DNA of 64,000 nt from the NCBI RefSeq assembly GCF_047511655.1, contig NC_133387.1, positions 46,592,353 through 46,656,352 on the forward strand. Direction: 5' to 3'. Below, piece after piece: positions 9,786 through 20,195 of the stretch (positions are counted from its first letter, which is position 1; each line of letters begins with the position of its first letter). The DNA comes from Castor canadensis (taxonomy: Eukaryota; Chordata; Mammalia; Rodentia; Castoridae). The position numbers and the translations under genes were made by a program. The notes below the pieces were generated by a model. The model did no database searches and was not told the origin of the DNA. It saw only the letters and a program-made list of their open reading frames with translations.

Positions 9786-12700
9786 ATGGCAGGAATCACC
9801 ACATACCTATCAGTACTAACGCTTAATGTTAATGGACTTAATTCACCCATCAAAAGACACCGTTTGACAAAATGGATTAAAAAAGAAGATCCAACAATTT
9901 GTTGCTTACAGGAGACTCATCTCACTGACAGAAATAGCATATGCTTAGGATGAAAGGCTGGAAGAAGATTTACCAAGCCAATGGCCCCCGAAAACAAGCA
10001 GGAGTAGCAATACTTATCTCTGACAAAGTAGACTTCAAACCTACATTGATCAAACGAGATAAAGAAGGACATTCCATACTAATAAAAGGGGAAATAGACC
10101 AAAAGGAAATAATAATCATCAATTTGTACGCACCCAATGTCAACGCACCCAATTTCATCAAACATACCCTGAAAGACCTAAAAGCATATACAAACGCCAA
10201 CACAGTGGTTGTGGGAGACTTTAACACTCCATTATCATCAATAGATAGGTCATCCAAACAAAAACTCAATAAAGAAATCCAAGATCTAAAATATGCAATA
10301 GATCAAGTGGACCTAGTAGATGTCTACAGAACATTTCATCCAACCTCTACACAATATACATTCTTCTCAGCAGCCCAAGGAACCTTCTCCAAAATAGATC
10401 ATATCCTAGGGCACAAAGCAAGCCTCAGCAAATATAAGAAAATAGAAATAATACCATGCATACTATCTGACCACAATGCAGTAAAAGTAGAACTCAACAA
10501 CAAAAGTAAAGACAAAAAACATGCAAACAGCTGGAAACTAAATAACTCATTACTTAATGAAGAATGGATAATCGATGCAATAAAAGAGGAAATTAAAATG
10601 TTCCTGGAAGTCAATGAAAATGAAAACACAACCTACCGGAACCTATGGGACACAGCTAAGGCAGTCTTGAGAGGAAAGTTTATAGCCATGAGTGCATATA
10701 TTAAAAAGATTGAAAGATCCCAAATCAATGACCTAATGATACATCTCAAACTCCTAGAAAAACAAGAACAAGCAAATCCCAAAACAAATAGAAGGAGAGA
10801 AATAATAAAAATAAGAGCTGAAATCAACGAAATAGAAACCAAAAAAACCATACAAAGAATTAATGAAACAAAAAGTTGGTTCTTTGAAAAAATAAACAAG
10901 ATCGATAGACCCCTGGCAAACCTGACTAAAATGAGGAGAGAAAAAACCCAAATTAGTAGAATTAGGAATGCAAAAGGGGAAATAACAACAAACACCATGG
11001 AAGTCCAGGAAATCATCAGAGACTACTTTGAGAACCTATATTCAAATAAATTTGAAAATCTTAAAGAAATGGACAGATTTCTAGATACATATGATCATCC
11101 AAAACTGAACCAAGAGGAAATTAATCACCTGAATAGACCTATAACACAAAATGAAATTGAAGCAGCAATCAAGAGTCTCCCCAAAAAGAAAAGTCCAGGA
11201 CCTAATGGATTCTCTGCTGAATTCTATCAGACCTTTAAAGAAGAACTGATACCAACCCTCCTTAAACTGTTCCATGAAATAGAAAGGGAAGGAAAACTGC
11301 CAAACACATTTTATGAAGCCAGTATTACACTTATCCCAAAACCAGGCAAAGACACCTCCAAAAAGGAGAACTATAGGCCAATCTCCTTAATGAACATTGA
11401 TGCAAAAATCCTCAACAAAATAATGGCAAATCGAATTCAGCAACACATCAAAAAGATTATTCACCACGACCAGGTAGGCTTCATCCCAGGGATGCAGGGG
11501 TGGTTCAACATACGAAAATCAATAAACGTAATGAACCACATTAACAGAAGCAAAGACAAAAACCACTTGATCATCTCAATAGATGCAGAAAAAGCCTTTG
11601 ATAAGATCCAACATCATTTCATGATAAAAGCTCTAAGAAAACTAGGAATAGAAGGAAAGTTCCTCAACATTAGAAAAGCCATATATGACAAACCTACAGC
11701 CAGCATTATACTTAACGGAGAAAAATTAAAACCATTCCCTCTAAAATCAGGAACCAGACAAGGATGCCCACTATCTCCACTCCTATTCAACATAGTACTG
11801 GAATTCCTAGCCAGAGCAATTAGGCAAGAAGAAGAAATAAAAGGAATACAAATAGGTAAAGAAACTGTCAAAATATCCCTATTTGCAGACGACATGATCC
11901 TATACCTTAAAGACCCAAAAAACTCTACTCAGAAGCTTCTAGACATCATCAATAGCTATAGCAAGGTAGCAGGATATAAAATCAACATAGAAAAATCATT
12001 AGCATTTCTATACACTAACAATGAGCAAACAGAAAAAGAATGTATGAAAAGAATTCCATTTACAATAGCCTCAAAAAAAATCAAATACCTAGGTGTAAAC
12101 CTAACAAAAGATGTGAAAGACCTCTACAGGGAAAACTATACACTTCTGAAGAAAGAGATTAAGGAAGACTATAGAAAGTGGAGAGATCTCCCATGCTCAT
12201 GGATTGGTAGAATCAACATAGTAAAAATGTCGATACTCCCCAAAGTAATCTACATGTTTAATGCAATTCCCATCAAAATTCCAATGACATTCATTAAAGA
12301 GATTGAAAAATCTGCTGTGAAATTTGTATGGAAACACAAGAGGCCACGAATAGCCAAGGCAATACTCAGTCAAAAGAACAATGCAGGAGGTATCACAATA
12401 CCTGACTTCAAACTATATTACAAAGCAATAACAATAAAAACAGCATGGTACTGGCACAAAAACAGACATGAAGACCAGTGGAACAGAATAGAGGATCCAG
12501 ATATGAAGCCACACAACTATGAGCAACTTATCTTTGACAAAGGAGCTAAAAATATATGATGGAGAAATAGCAGCCTCTTCAACAAAAACTGCTGGGAAAA
12601 CTGGGTAGCAGTCTGCAAAAAACTGAAACTAGATCCATGTATATCACCCTATACCAAGATTAACTCAAAATGGATCAAGGATCTTAATATCAGACCCCAA

Positions 12701-13603
12701 ACTCTTAAGTTGATACAAGAAAGAATAGGAAATACTCTGGAGTTAGTAGGTATAGGTAAGAACTTTCTCAATGAAACCCCAGCAGCACAGCAACTAAGAG
12801 ATAGCATAGATAAATGGGACCTCATAAAACTAAAAAGCTTCTGTTCATCAAAAGAAATGGTCTCTAAACTGAAGAGAACACCCACAGAGTGGGAGAAAAT
12901 ATTTGCCAATTATACATCAGACAAAGGACTGATAACCAGAATATACAGGGAACTTAAAAAACTAAATTCTCCCAAAACTAATGAACCAATAAAGAAATGG
13001 GCATGTGAACTAAACAGAACTTTCTCAAAAGAAGAAATTCAAATGGCCAGAAAACACATGAAAAAATGCTCACCATCTTTAGCAATAAAGGAAATGCAAA
13101 TTAAAACCACACTAAGATTCCACCTCACCCCTGTTAGAATAGCCATCATCAGCAACACCACCAACAACAGGTGTTGGCGAGGATGCAGGGAAAAAGGAAC
13201 CCTCTTACACTGTTGGTGGGAATGTAGACTAGTACAACCACTCTGGAAAAAAATTTGGAGGCTACTTAAAAAGCTGGACATCGATCTACCATTTGATCCA
13301 GCAATACCACTCTTGGGGATATACCCAAAAGACTGTTACTCCAGAGGCACCTGCACATCCATGTTTATTGTGGCACTATTCACAATAGCCAAGTTATGGA
13401 AACAGCCAAGATGCCCCACCACTGACGAATGGATTAAGAAAATGTGGTATCTATACACAATGGAATTCTATGCAGCCATGAAGAAGAACGAAATGTTATC
13501 ATTCGCTGGTAAATGGATGGAACTGGAGAACATCATTCTGAGTGAGGTTAGCCTGGCCCAAAAGACCAAAAATCGTATGTTCTCCCTCATATGTGGACAT
13601 TAG
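9786..13603 (+). pseudogene. L1 ORF2 (endonuclease/reverse transcriptase), almost intact: one frameshift and one stop
   Basis: The ATG at 9786-9788 and the TAG at 13601-13603 bound 3.8 kb, equivalent to about 1270 residues, close to the 1275 of human ORF2p. An apurinic/apyrimidinic-type endonuclease comes first (LTLNVNGLN near the start, QETH, GDFN near 10214-10225, SDH near 10466). It is followed by the reverse transcriptase with FADD at 11882-11893, then the C-terminal Cys/His cluster at 13172-13226. Two lesions are visible: a 1-bp loss near 9932-9942, judged against the matching host sequence, and an in-frame TGA at 12557-12559. After that stop the same frame stays open to the end. The frame from about 9941 to 12556 is uninterrupted for 872 codons. 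In L1 biology ORF2p nicks target DNA and reverse-transcribes L1 and SINE RNA. As it stands this copy is not functional. Confidence 0.93.
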
Positions 13604-14118
13604 ATCAAGGGCAAACACAACAAGGGGATTGGACTATGAGCACATGATAAAAGCGAGAGCACACAAGGGAGGGGTGAGGATAGGTAAGACACCTAAAAAA
13701 CTAGCTAGCATTTGTTGCCCTTAACGCAGAGAAACTAAAGCAGATACCTTAAAGCAACTGAGGCCAATAGGAAAAGGGGACCAGGAACTAGAGAAAAGGT
13801 TAGATCAAAAAGAATTAACCTAGAAGGTAACACCCACGCACAGGAAATCAATGTGAGTCAATTCCCTGTATAGCTATCCTTATCTCAACCAGCAAAACCC
13901 CTTGTTCCTTCCTATTATTGCTTATACTCTCTCTACAACAAAATTAGAGATAAGGGCAAAATAGTTTCTGCTGGGTATTGGGGGGGGGAGCGGGAGGGGG
14001 TGGAGTGGGTGGTAAGGGAGGGGGTGGGGGCAGGGGGGAGAAATGAACCAAGCCTTGTATGCATATATGAATAATAAAAGAAAAATGAAAAAAAAAAAAA
14101 AGAAGAGAATAAAAAAAA
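13604..14118 (+). other. L1 3' UTR and A-rich tail
   Basis: The noncoding tail of the plus-strand L1. It contains a long G-rich tract (13978-14039) built of four-or-more-G runs separated by A or T, then an aataataaaag block and the A tail. The same arrangement occurs at 58636-59143 and, reversed, at 6750-7023. aataaa near 14071 may act as a poly(A) signal. Confidence 0.85.
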
Positions 14119-14132
14119 AGAAGTGTATAGTT
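14119..14132. repeat. Right target-site duplication of the plus-strand L1
   Basis: agaagtgtatagtt, identical to 9651-9664. The host ORF2 resumes directly after it. Confidence 0.93.
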
Positions 14133-16315
14133 TTCCTTGTAGAGGTCTTTCACATCTTTTGTTAGGTTTACACCTAGGTATTTGATTTTTTTTGAGGCTA
14201 TTGTAAATGGAATTGTTTTCATACATTCTTTTTCCGTTTGCTCATTGTTAGTGTATAGAAATGCTAATGATTTTTCTATGTTGATTTTATATCCTGCTAC
14301 CTTGCTATAGCTATTGATGATGTCTAGAAGCTTCTGAGTAGAGTTTTTTGGGTCTTTAAGGTATAGGATCATGTCGTCTGCAAATAGGGATGTTTTGACA
14401 GTTTCTTTACCTATTTGTATTCCTTTTATTTCTTCTTCTTGCCTAATTGCTCTGGCTAGGAATTCCAGTACTATGTTGAATAGGAGTGGAGATAGTGGGC
14501 ATCCTTGTCTGGTTCCTGATTTTAGAGGGAATGGTTTCAGTTTTTCTCCATTAAGTATAATGCTCTGTGTAGGTTTGTCATATATAGCTTTTCTAATGTT
14601 GAGGAACTTTCCTTCTATTCCTAGTTTTCTTAGAGCTTTTATCATGAAATGATGTTGGATCTTATCAAAGGCTTTTTCTGCATCTATTGAGATGATCAAG
14701 TGGTTTTTGTCTTTGCTTCTGTTAATGTGGTTTATTACGTTTATTGATTTTCGTATGTTGAACCACCCCTGCATCCCTGGGATGAAGCCTACTTGGTCAT
14801 GGTGAATAATCTTTTTGATATGATGTTGAATTCGGTTTGCCATTATTTTGTTGAGGATTTTTGCATCAATGTTCATTAAGGAGATTGGCCTATAGTTCTC
14901 CTTTTTGGAGGTGTCTTTGCCTGGTTTTGGGATAAGTGTAATACTGGCTTCATAAAATGTGTTTGGCAGTTTTCCAACCCTTTCTATTTCGTGGAACAGT
15001 TTAAGGAGGGTTGGTATCAATTCTTTAAAGGTCTGATAGAATTCAGCAGAGAATCCATTAGGTCCTGGACTTTTCTTTTTGGGGAGACTCTTGATTGCTG
15101 CTTCAATTTCATTTTGTGTTATAGGTCTATTCAGGTGATTAATTTCCTCTTGGTTCAGTTTTGGATGATCATATGTATCTAGAAATCTGTCCATTTCTTT
15201 AAGATTTTCAAATTTATTTGAATATAGGTTCTCAAAGTAGTCTCTGATGATTTCCTGGACTTCCATGGTGTTTGTTGTTATCTCCCCTTTTGCATTCCTG
15301 ATTCTACTAATTTGGGTTTTTTCTCTCCTCATTTTAGTCAGGTTTGCCAGGGGTCTATCGATCTTGTTTATTTTTTCAAAGAACCAACTTTTTGTTTCAT
15401 TAATTATGCACTCATGGCTATAAACATTCCTCTCAGGACTGCCTTAGCTGTGTCCCATAGGTTCCGGTAGGTTGTGTTTTCATTTTCATTGACTTCCAGG
15501 AAATTTTTAATTTCCTCTTTTATTCCATCGATGATCCATTCTTCCTTAATTAATGAGTTATTTAGTTTCCAGCTGTTTGCATGTTTTTTGTCTTTACTTT
15601 TGTTGTTGAGTTCTACTTTTACTGCATTGTGATCAGATAGTATGCATGGTATAATTTCTATTTTCTTATATTTGCTGAGGCTTGCTTTGTGCCCTAGGAT
15701 ATGATCTATTTTGGAGAAGGTTCCATGGGCTGCTGAGAAGAATGTATATTGTGTAGAGGTTGAATGAAATGTTCTGTAGACATCCATTAGGTCCATTTGA
15801 TCTATTGCATATTTTAGATCTTGTATTTCTTTATTGATTTTTGTTTGGATGACCTATCTATTGATGATAATGGGGTGCTAAAGTCTTCCACAACCACTGT
15901 GTTGGCGTTTATATATGCTTTTAGGTCTTTCAGGGTATGTTTGATGAAATTGGGTGTGTTCACATTGGGTGCATACATATTGATAATTATTATTTCCTTT
16001 TGGTCTATTTCCCCTTTTATTAGTATGGAATGTCCTTCTTTATCTCGTTTGATCAATGTAGGTTTGAAGTCTACTTTGTCAGAGATAAATATTGCTACTC
16101 CTGCCTATTTTCGGGGCATTGGCTTGGTAAATCTTCTTCCAGCCTTTCATCCTAAGCCTATGCTTATTTCTGTCAGTGAGATGAGTCTCCTGTAAGCAAC
16201 AAATTATTGGATCTTCCTTTTTAATCCATTTCATCAAGTGGTGTCTTTTGATTGGTGAATTAAGTCCATTGACATTAAGTGTTAGTACTGATAGGTATGT
16301 GGTAATTCCTGTCAT
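14133..16315 (-). pseudogene. L1 ORF2 N-terminal part of the minus-strand L1, broken
   Basis: The start ATG is the reverse complement of 16313-16315, about 50 bp after the ORF1 stop. The endonuclease region is open to about 16079, then shifts frame near 16079-16056 and again near 15814-15796. Compared with the plus-strand copy, about 160 bp between endonuclease and RT are missing near 15407 (equivalent to about 10699-10858). The RT region is open from 15332 to the insertion point, with FADD near 14380. The remaining C-terminus lies at 8188-9664. Several lesions before the insertion suggest that ORF2 of this copy was dead or dying independently of the plus-strand L1 arrival, although the order of events is not proven. 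Confidence 0.9.
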
Positions 16316-16365
16316 TTAGTTTTCTTAGTTGTTTGAAAGTATGATTGTATGTACCTAAGTTGAGA

Positions 16366-17565
16366 TTACTCTCTACTGTCTTCCTTTTTCTTTTCCTGTG
16401 GTTTGGTGCTGCCTGTCTTTTCATGGTTATGTTGGGTTTCACTTTCTTTGTACAGAATCTTTTGTAGAATCTTTTGTAGTGGTGGCTTTGTGGTCACATA
16501 TTGTTTTAGTTTCTGCTTATCATGGAAGACTTTTATTGCTCCATCTATTTTGAATGATAGTTTTGCTGGGTAGAGTATCCTGGGGTTGAAGTTATTTTCA
16601 TTCAGTGCCCGTAAGATCTCACCCCATGCTCTTCTTGCTTTTAATGTTTCTGTTGAGAAGTCTGCTGTGATTTTGATGGGTTTACCTTTGTATGTTACTT
16701 GTTTTTTCTCTCTTACAGCCTTCAATATTCTTTCCTTAGTTTCTGAACTTGCTGTTTTAATGATGATATGTCGTGGGGTAGTTCTTTTGATCTGGTCTGT
16801 TTGGTGTCCTGGAGGCCTCTTGCATCTGTTGGGAATATCTTTCTCTAGATTTGGGAAATTTTCCATTATTATTTTGTTGAATATATTACACATTCCCTTC
16901 ACTTGCACCTCTTCTCCTTCTTTGATGCCCATGATTCTCAAGTTTGGTCTTTTGATGGAGTCAGTGAGTTCTTGCATTTTCTTTTCACAGGTCTTGAGTT
17001 GTTTAATTAATAGTTCTTCGGTTTTTCCTTTAATTACCATTTCATCTTCAAGTTCTGAGATTCTGTCTTCTGTTTGTTCTATTCTGCTGGATTGGCCTTC
17101 CGTTTTGTTTTGCAGTTCTGTTTCACTCTTTTTTCTGAGGTTTTCCATATCCTGGCAGTTTTCTTCTTTATTGTTGTCTATTTTTGTCCTGAGTTCATTT
17201 ACCCATTTAATCATTGTGTTCTCTCTTTCACTTTGGTGTTTATACAGTGCTTCTATGGTTTCCTTTATTTCTTCTTTTGCTTTTTCAAATTCTCTATTTT
17301 TGTTGTCTTGGAATTTCTTGAGTGTCTCCTGTACATTTTGGTTGACCCTATCCAGTATCATCTCTATGAAATTCTCATTGAGTACCTGTAGTATGTCTTC
17401 TCTTAAATTATTCTTGTGGGCTTCATTGGGTCCTTTGGCATAGTTTATCTTCATTTTGTTGGAGTCTGGATCTGAGTATCTGTTTTCTTCATTTCCCTCT
17501 GGTTTCTGTACTAATTTTTTGCTGTGGGGAAACTGGTTTCCCTGTTTTTTCTGTCTTCCCGTCAT
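16366..17565 (-). CDS. L1 ORF1 protein (ORF1p), intact frame
   Basis: A 399-codon open frame with ATG at 17563-17565 (minus strand) and TAA at 16366-16368. Order of parts: a basic, polar N-terminal stretch to about residue 55; a long heptad-rich coiled coil (about 60-185, rich in E, K, L and N) that would trimerise; an RRM-like domain (starting near NLRIMGIKEG, about 205-300); and a C-terminal domain with RRAW and ILYPAKLSF (about 315-345). A charged tail follows. Length exceeds human ORF1p (338). A 12-bp tandem duplication (16454-16477) adds a repeated QKIL block near the C-terminus. ORF1p is an RNA-binding nucleic-acid chaperone that coats L1 RNA in a cytoplasmic RNP. The open frame does not show that it is expressed. 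Its partner ORF2 in this element is broken. Confidence 0.88.
   Translation of the reverse strand: MTGRQKKQGNQFPHSKKLVQKPEGNEENRYSDPDSNKMKINYAKGPNEAHKNNLREDILQVLNENFIEMILDRVNQNVQETLKKFQDNKNREFEKAKEEIKETIEALYKHQSERENTMIKWVNELRTKIDNNKEENCQDMENLRKKSETELQNKTEGQSSRIEQTEDRISELEDEMVIKGKTEELLIKQLKTCEKKMQELTDSIKRPNLRIMGIKEGEEVQVKGMCNIFNKIIMENFPNLEKDIPNRCKRPPGHQTDQIKRTTPRHIIIKTASSETKERILKAVREKKQVTYKGKPIKITADFSTETLKARRAWGEILRALNENNFNPRILYPAKLSFKIDGAIKVFHDKQKLKQYVTTKPPLQKILQKILYKESETQHNHEKTGSTKPQEKKKEDSRE
16454..16477 (-). repeat. 12-bp in-frame tandem duplication in L1 ORF1
   Basis: agaatcttttgt is repeated twice in direct succession on the plus strand. It keeps the frame and adds four residues. I cannot compare with another copy here because the other young L1s lack this part of ORF1. 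Confidence 0.85.
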
Positions 17566-18066
17566 TCTTTGGTGTTGTTACTGTCCCTGTACTGTGTACA
17601 ATTAAGTATTTTCTAGCTTGTAATAATAACAATGGTGATATTTAGAATGGAAAGGTGAGCTGAGATGGAAAGCAAGAAGTTAAAGAAAAGGGGAAAACAA
17701 ATATACAGACAAGAGGGAGAAAGCAGAACAAGGTATCAGACAAGAGAGTTTCAAAGGTATAAACAGGGAGTGTTAGTGTACTAATCGACAGTAAGCTGAA
17801 CAGACATTAGAGAGACAGAGAGAGGATTGAAAATCAAAAATAAAAAATAAAGATAAGAATAAAAATAAAAAATAAGTAAATGAAAGAAATATCTATATAT
17901 AAAAAGAATTAAAATAAGATGAAAAATATAAAATTTAAAAAAAAAAACCAAAAAACCTCCAAGTTCAAATGCAATGAAGTTTCAGTCTTAATAATTTGGG
18001 TGTCCGTCTCAGTCTCCAATCCTGGAGATGGTGCCTCAGATATTGTTCTGTTTGGTGAGAACAAAA

Positions 18067-18103
<37 letters not shown>

Positions 18104-19170
18104 CCCTACCAAGTGTCCCAAGTTCAAATGCAATGCAGTTTCAGTAAGTTTTTCAGCATGCAGGTGTAATTCGGTTGTTCTCTCATCAAGGATATGGAGA
18201 AAAAGAAAAAAAAGAGTCTGGAGGCAGTTCTGAGAATGGTATCTGTAGCTGTGGCTTGCCTGCCCACTGCTGTCAGCCTGCTGTTGCTGGAGGCGTTATT
18301 TATGCAGATCTCTGGGGTGAGCTTAGCACTCACCTGGCCCTGCAGGCGTTATTTATTCAGTGTTTTCCTGTGCAGGAGCCTCTGCTACAAGCTTTCCCCT
18401 TTCCAAGCACTGGGAAAGGTGACACTGCACCCACGTTGTCAGGCCTGCGTTTTTATTTACAGTTCATGTGGGAGGTGGGTCTTCCCCCCTCTCTTGTGGA
18501 GTTTTCCTCCCACCGCCACTTTCACAAGCTTTCCTGCTCCTGATTGCTGTGTGGTGCTGCTGCTCCTGCCAGCCGCCATGTTTGTTTACAGTTCACATGA
18601 GAAGTGGGTCTTCCCCCCTCTCCTGTGGAGTTTTCCTCCCTCCGCCACTCTCACAAGCTTTCCCACTCCTGGATGCTGGGCGCATGCCCCCGCTTCCGCC
18701 AGAGCCTCTCTGGCCCACCCAGCTTGTTTATTTACAGTCCCGGGAAGGATTCTTCTCCCCCAATCTTTGGTGCTCAGTGCACCCCACTCTCTTTCCTGTG
18801 TGTCTTTATTGTTCTTATTGCTTATTAGTCAGTTTCTCTTTTTTCCCCGGGTGGAGGTCAGTCTGTCCAGGGGCTATGCTGCTCTGGCCCAGGCTTGTCT
18901 GTGGGAGTACCGTGGTACCGCAAAGCTCACCTGGTCCGCGCCTTCCCAAGCCATCTGGGCGCGGACGACTGGCGGCCCAGGGTCCCTCCTGGTTTTTCTG
19001 TTTAACGTGAAGTGGAGATTCTCTGTGCCAGCTGGAGGTGTGGAGGGGTCAAAGTTATGCCTCTTCCTAGTGATTATGCCTGCAAATTGTGTCTCCAGCG
19101 TCTCTCCAAGATTTCACTATAGGAGGCTTGCTTTCTGCTTCCTCCCTCTAGCCACCATCTTGGAATCTCC
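17566..19170 (-). promoter_or_regulatory. L1 5' UTR / internal promoter region with tandem repeats
   Basis: About 1.6 kb between ORF1 and the L1 5' end. The ORF1-proximal third is T/A-rich (sense strand) and the distal part is GC-rich, as expected for an L1 promoter region. Repeats within it: a caagttcaaatgcaatg block at about 17959 and again at about 18118 (period about 159); a (CA)n run at 18068-18099 between them; and two units of about 129 bp beginning near 18461 and 18590, with a third, weaker match near 18736. The 5' end carries ccaagatggtgg on the sense strand, a YY1-like motif as at many L1 starts. Promoter activity is inferred from position only. Confidence 0.75.
18068..18099. repeat. 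(CA)n microsatellite inside L1 5' UTR
   Basis: About 15 uninterrupted CA units, lying between the two copies of the caagttcaaatgcaatg block. Confidence 0.95.
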
Positions 19171-19588
19171 CAGGCTAGATATTTGACCAGTTCATCAGGA
19201 CACAGTGCTTGGTAACTATGAGAAATTGTTTAATTCATCTAATGATACACAGTGTGGTCAGATAGACAATGCCAAGTTGCAGTAACAAACCAATCCTTCA
19301 TTACAACTTTTCTTCTGATCTTCAAGATTACTTATGTCTTGCATTTTGGTCATTTTGAACACACATTCCTAGTTCACTGTAGAAGGAAATGAGTGCCCTG
19401 AGGTCCTCTCCTTTGGCTTTTAAATCCAGTAAACAAAACACAGAAGAAACTGTGACCTCAGTTGAGCCATAAAGATTATTTTTAAAACCTGAGAAAAATA
19501 AAGCATGTGGGAGATGTGCATACATTACATGAAAATAATTTTAGAGGAAGAAATGGAACACCCTCAGAATTTGGCATCCATGAAGCAT
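19171..19588. other. Unassigned sequence
   Basis: Flank of the full-length L1 5' end. No repeat or exon recognised. Confidence 0.35.
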
Positions 19589-19951
19589 TGTTATGGTTTT
19601 AGTGTGAAATGATCCCCAAAGGCTCATGCACTGAATGCCTGGTCCCCAGCTGATGGTGCTATTTTGGGAGGTTGTGGAAGTTTGGGGAGGTGTGGCCTAA
19701 CTGGAGGAAGAAAGTGACTGGGGGCATGCCTTTTAAGGTCATACCATGCCCCCAGTCTCTCTGCTCTGAATGCTTCCTGTCTGCCATTAGATGGAAAGTT
19801 CTCTTCTCCATATACTCTGGCTCTCATGATGTCTCCCCAGTGCATGGAGCCACACAACAATGACTGAACCCTCTGAGACCACAAACTAAAATCTATCCTT
19901 CTTCAAGGCCTTCTCTCAGGTATTTTGGGTCACAATGACTCAAAGTAACTA
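19589..19951 (+). mobile_element. ORR1/MT-like MaLR solo LTR
   Basis: Starts tgttatggttttagtg, contains ggtccccagctgatggtgct and attttgggaggttgtgg, and ends near ttctctcaggtattttgggtcac. These are hallmark blocks of rodent ORR1/MT-type MaLR LTRs. About 360 bp, no internal sequence, hence a solo LTR. The family is named from remembered consensus. Confidence 0.75.
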
Positions 19952-20020
19952 TGAGTCCTAGACACCTTGCCCCAAGGAAGGCTATATTTTATAAAATCCC
20001 ATGGAAGTCAAACAAAATGA

Positions 20021-20195
20021 CCTTCACTTGTAATACCAGCTACTTGGGAGGTGGAAATTGGGAGGATTACAGTTCAAGGTCAGCCTGGGAAAAAAGTGAA
20101 ACTCCATTTCAACCAATAGCTGGATATGGTGGTGCATGCCTGTCATCCCAGCTATGTGGGAAGCATAAGTAGAAAAACTCACAAAAAAAAAAAAA
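20021..20195 (+). repeat. B1/Alu-like SINE, probably dimeric, diverged
   Basis: cacttgtaataccagctactt and ttcaaggtcagcctggg are followed by a second B1-like start (agctggatatggtggtgcat, gcctgtcatcccagctat) and a poly(A) at 20182-20195. Two 7SL-type left ends in tandem suggest a dimer or two adjacent insertions. Confidence 0.7.

Larger units (their letters stand above)
9665..14118 (+). mobile_element. 5'-truncated young L1, plus strand, inserted in ORF2 of the minus-strand L1
   Basis: Begins abruptly inside the last codons of ORF1 (9665) and runs through the ORF1 stop, spacer, entire ORF2 and 3' UTR to an A-rich tail (14083-14118, interrupted by gaagagaat). A 14-bp duplication, agaagtgtatagtt, flanks it. 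At about 4.45 kb it is a typical 5'-truncated insertion made by target-primed reverse transcription. It must be younger than the minus-strand element it splits. Confidence 0.95.
6750..19170 (-). mobile_element. Full-length young L1 (LINE-1), minus strand, interrupted by two later L1-derived insertions
   Basis: The poly(A) end lies at 6750 (T run on the plus strand). Reading leftward on the minus strand there are a 3' UTR (6750-8187), ORF2 (8188-16315, interrupted), a short inter-ORF spacer, an intact ORF1 (16366-17565) and a long 5' UTR to about 19170, where the typical L1 start (ggagattccaagatggtgg on the minus strand) appears. Removing the inserts at 7041-7983 and 9665-14132 leaves about 7 kb, a normal full-length L1. 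No clear flanking target-site duplication is visible. Near-identity to the other young copies here suggests recent activity of this subfamily. Confidence 0.92.

Noticed and set aside
13944..15332. 462-codon minus-strand frame that seems to end in a proline-rich tail
   Set aside because: It is the host L1 RT region running through the target duplication into the antisense poly(A) and 3' UTR of the inserted plus-strand L1; a junction artefact, not a gene.
16586..17443. 285-codon plus-strand open frame
   Set aside because: It is antisense to the intact L1 ORF1; codon bias of the A-rich sense strand leaves few stops on the other strand.
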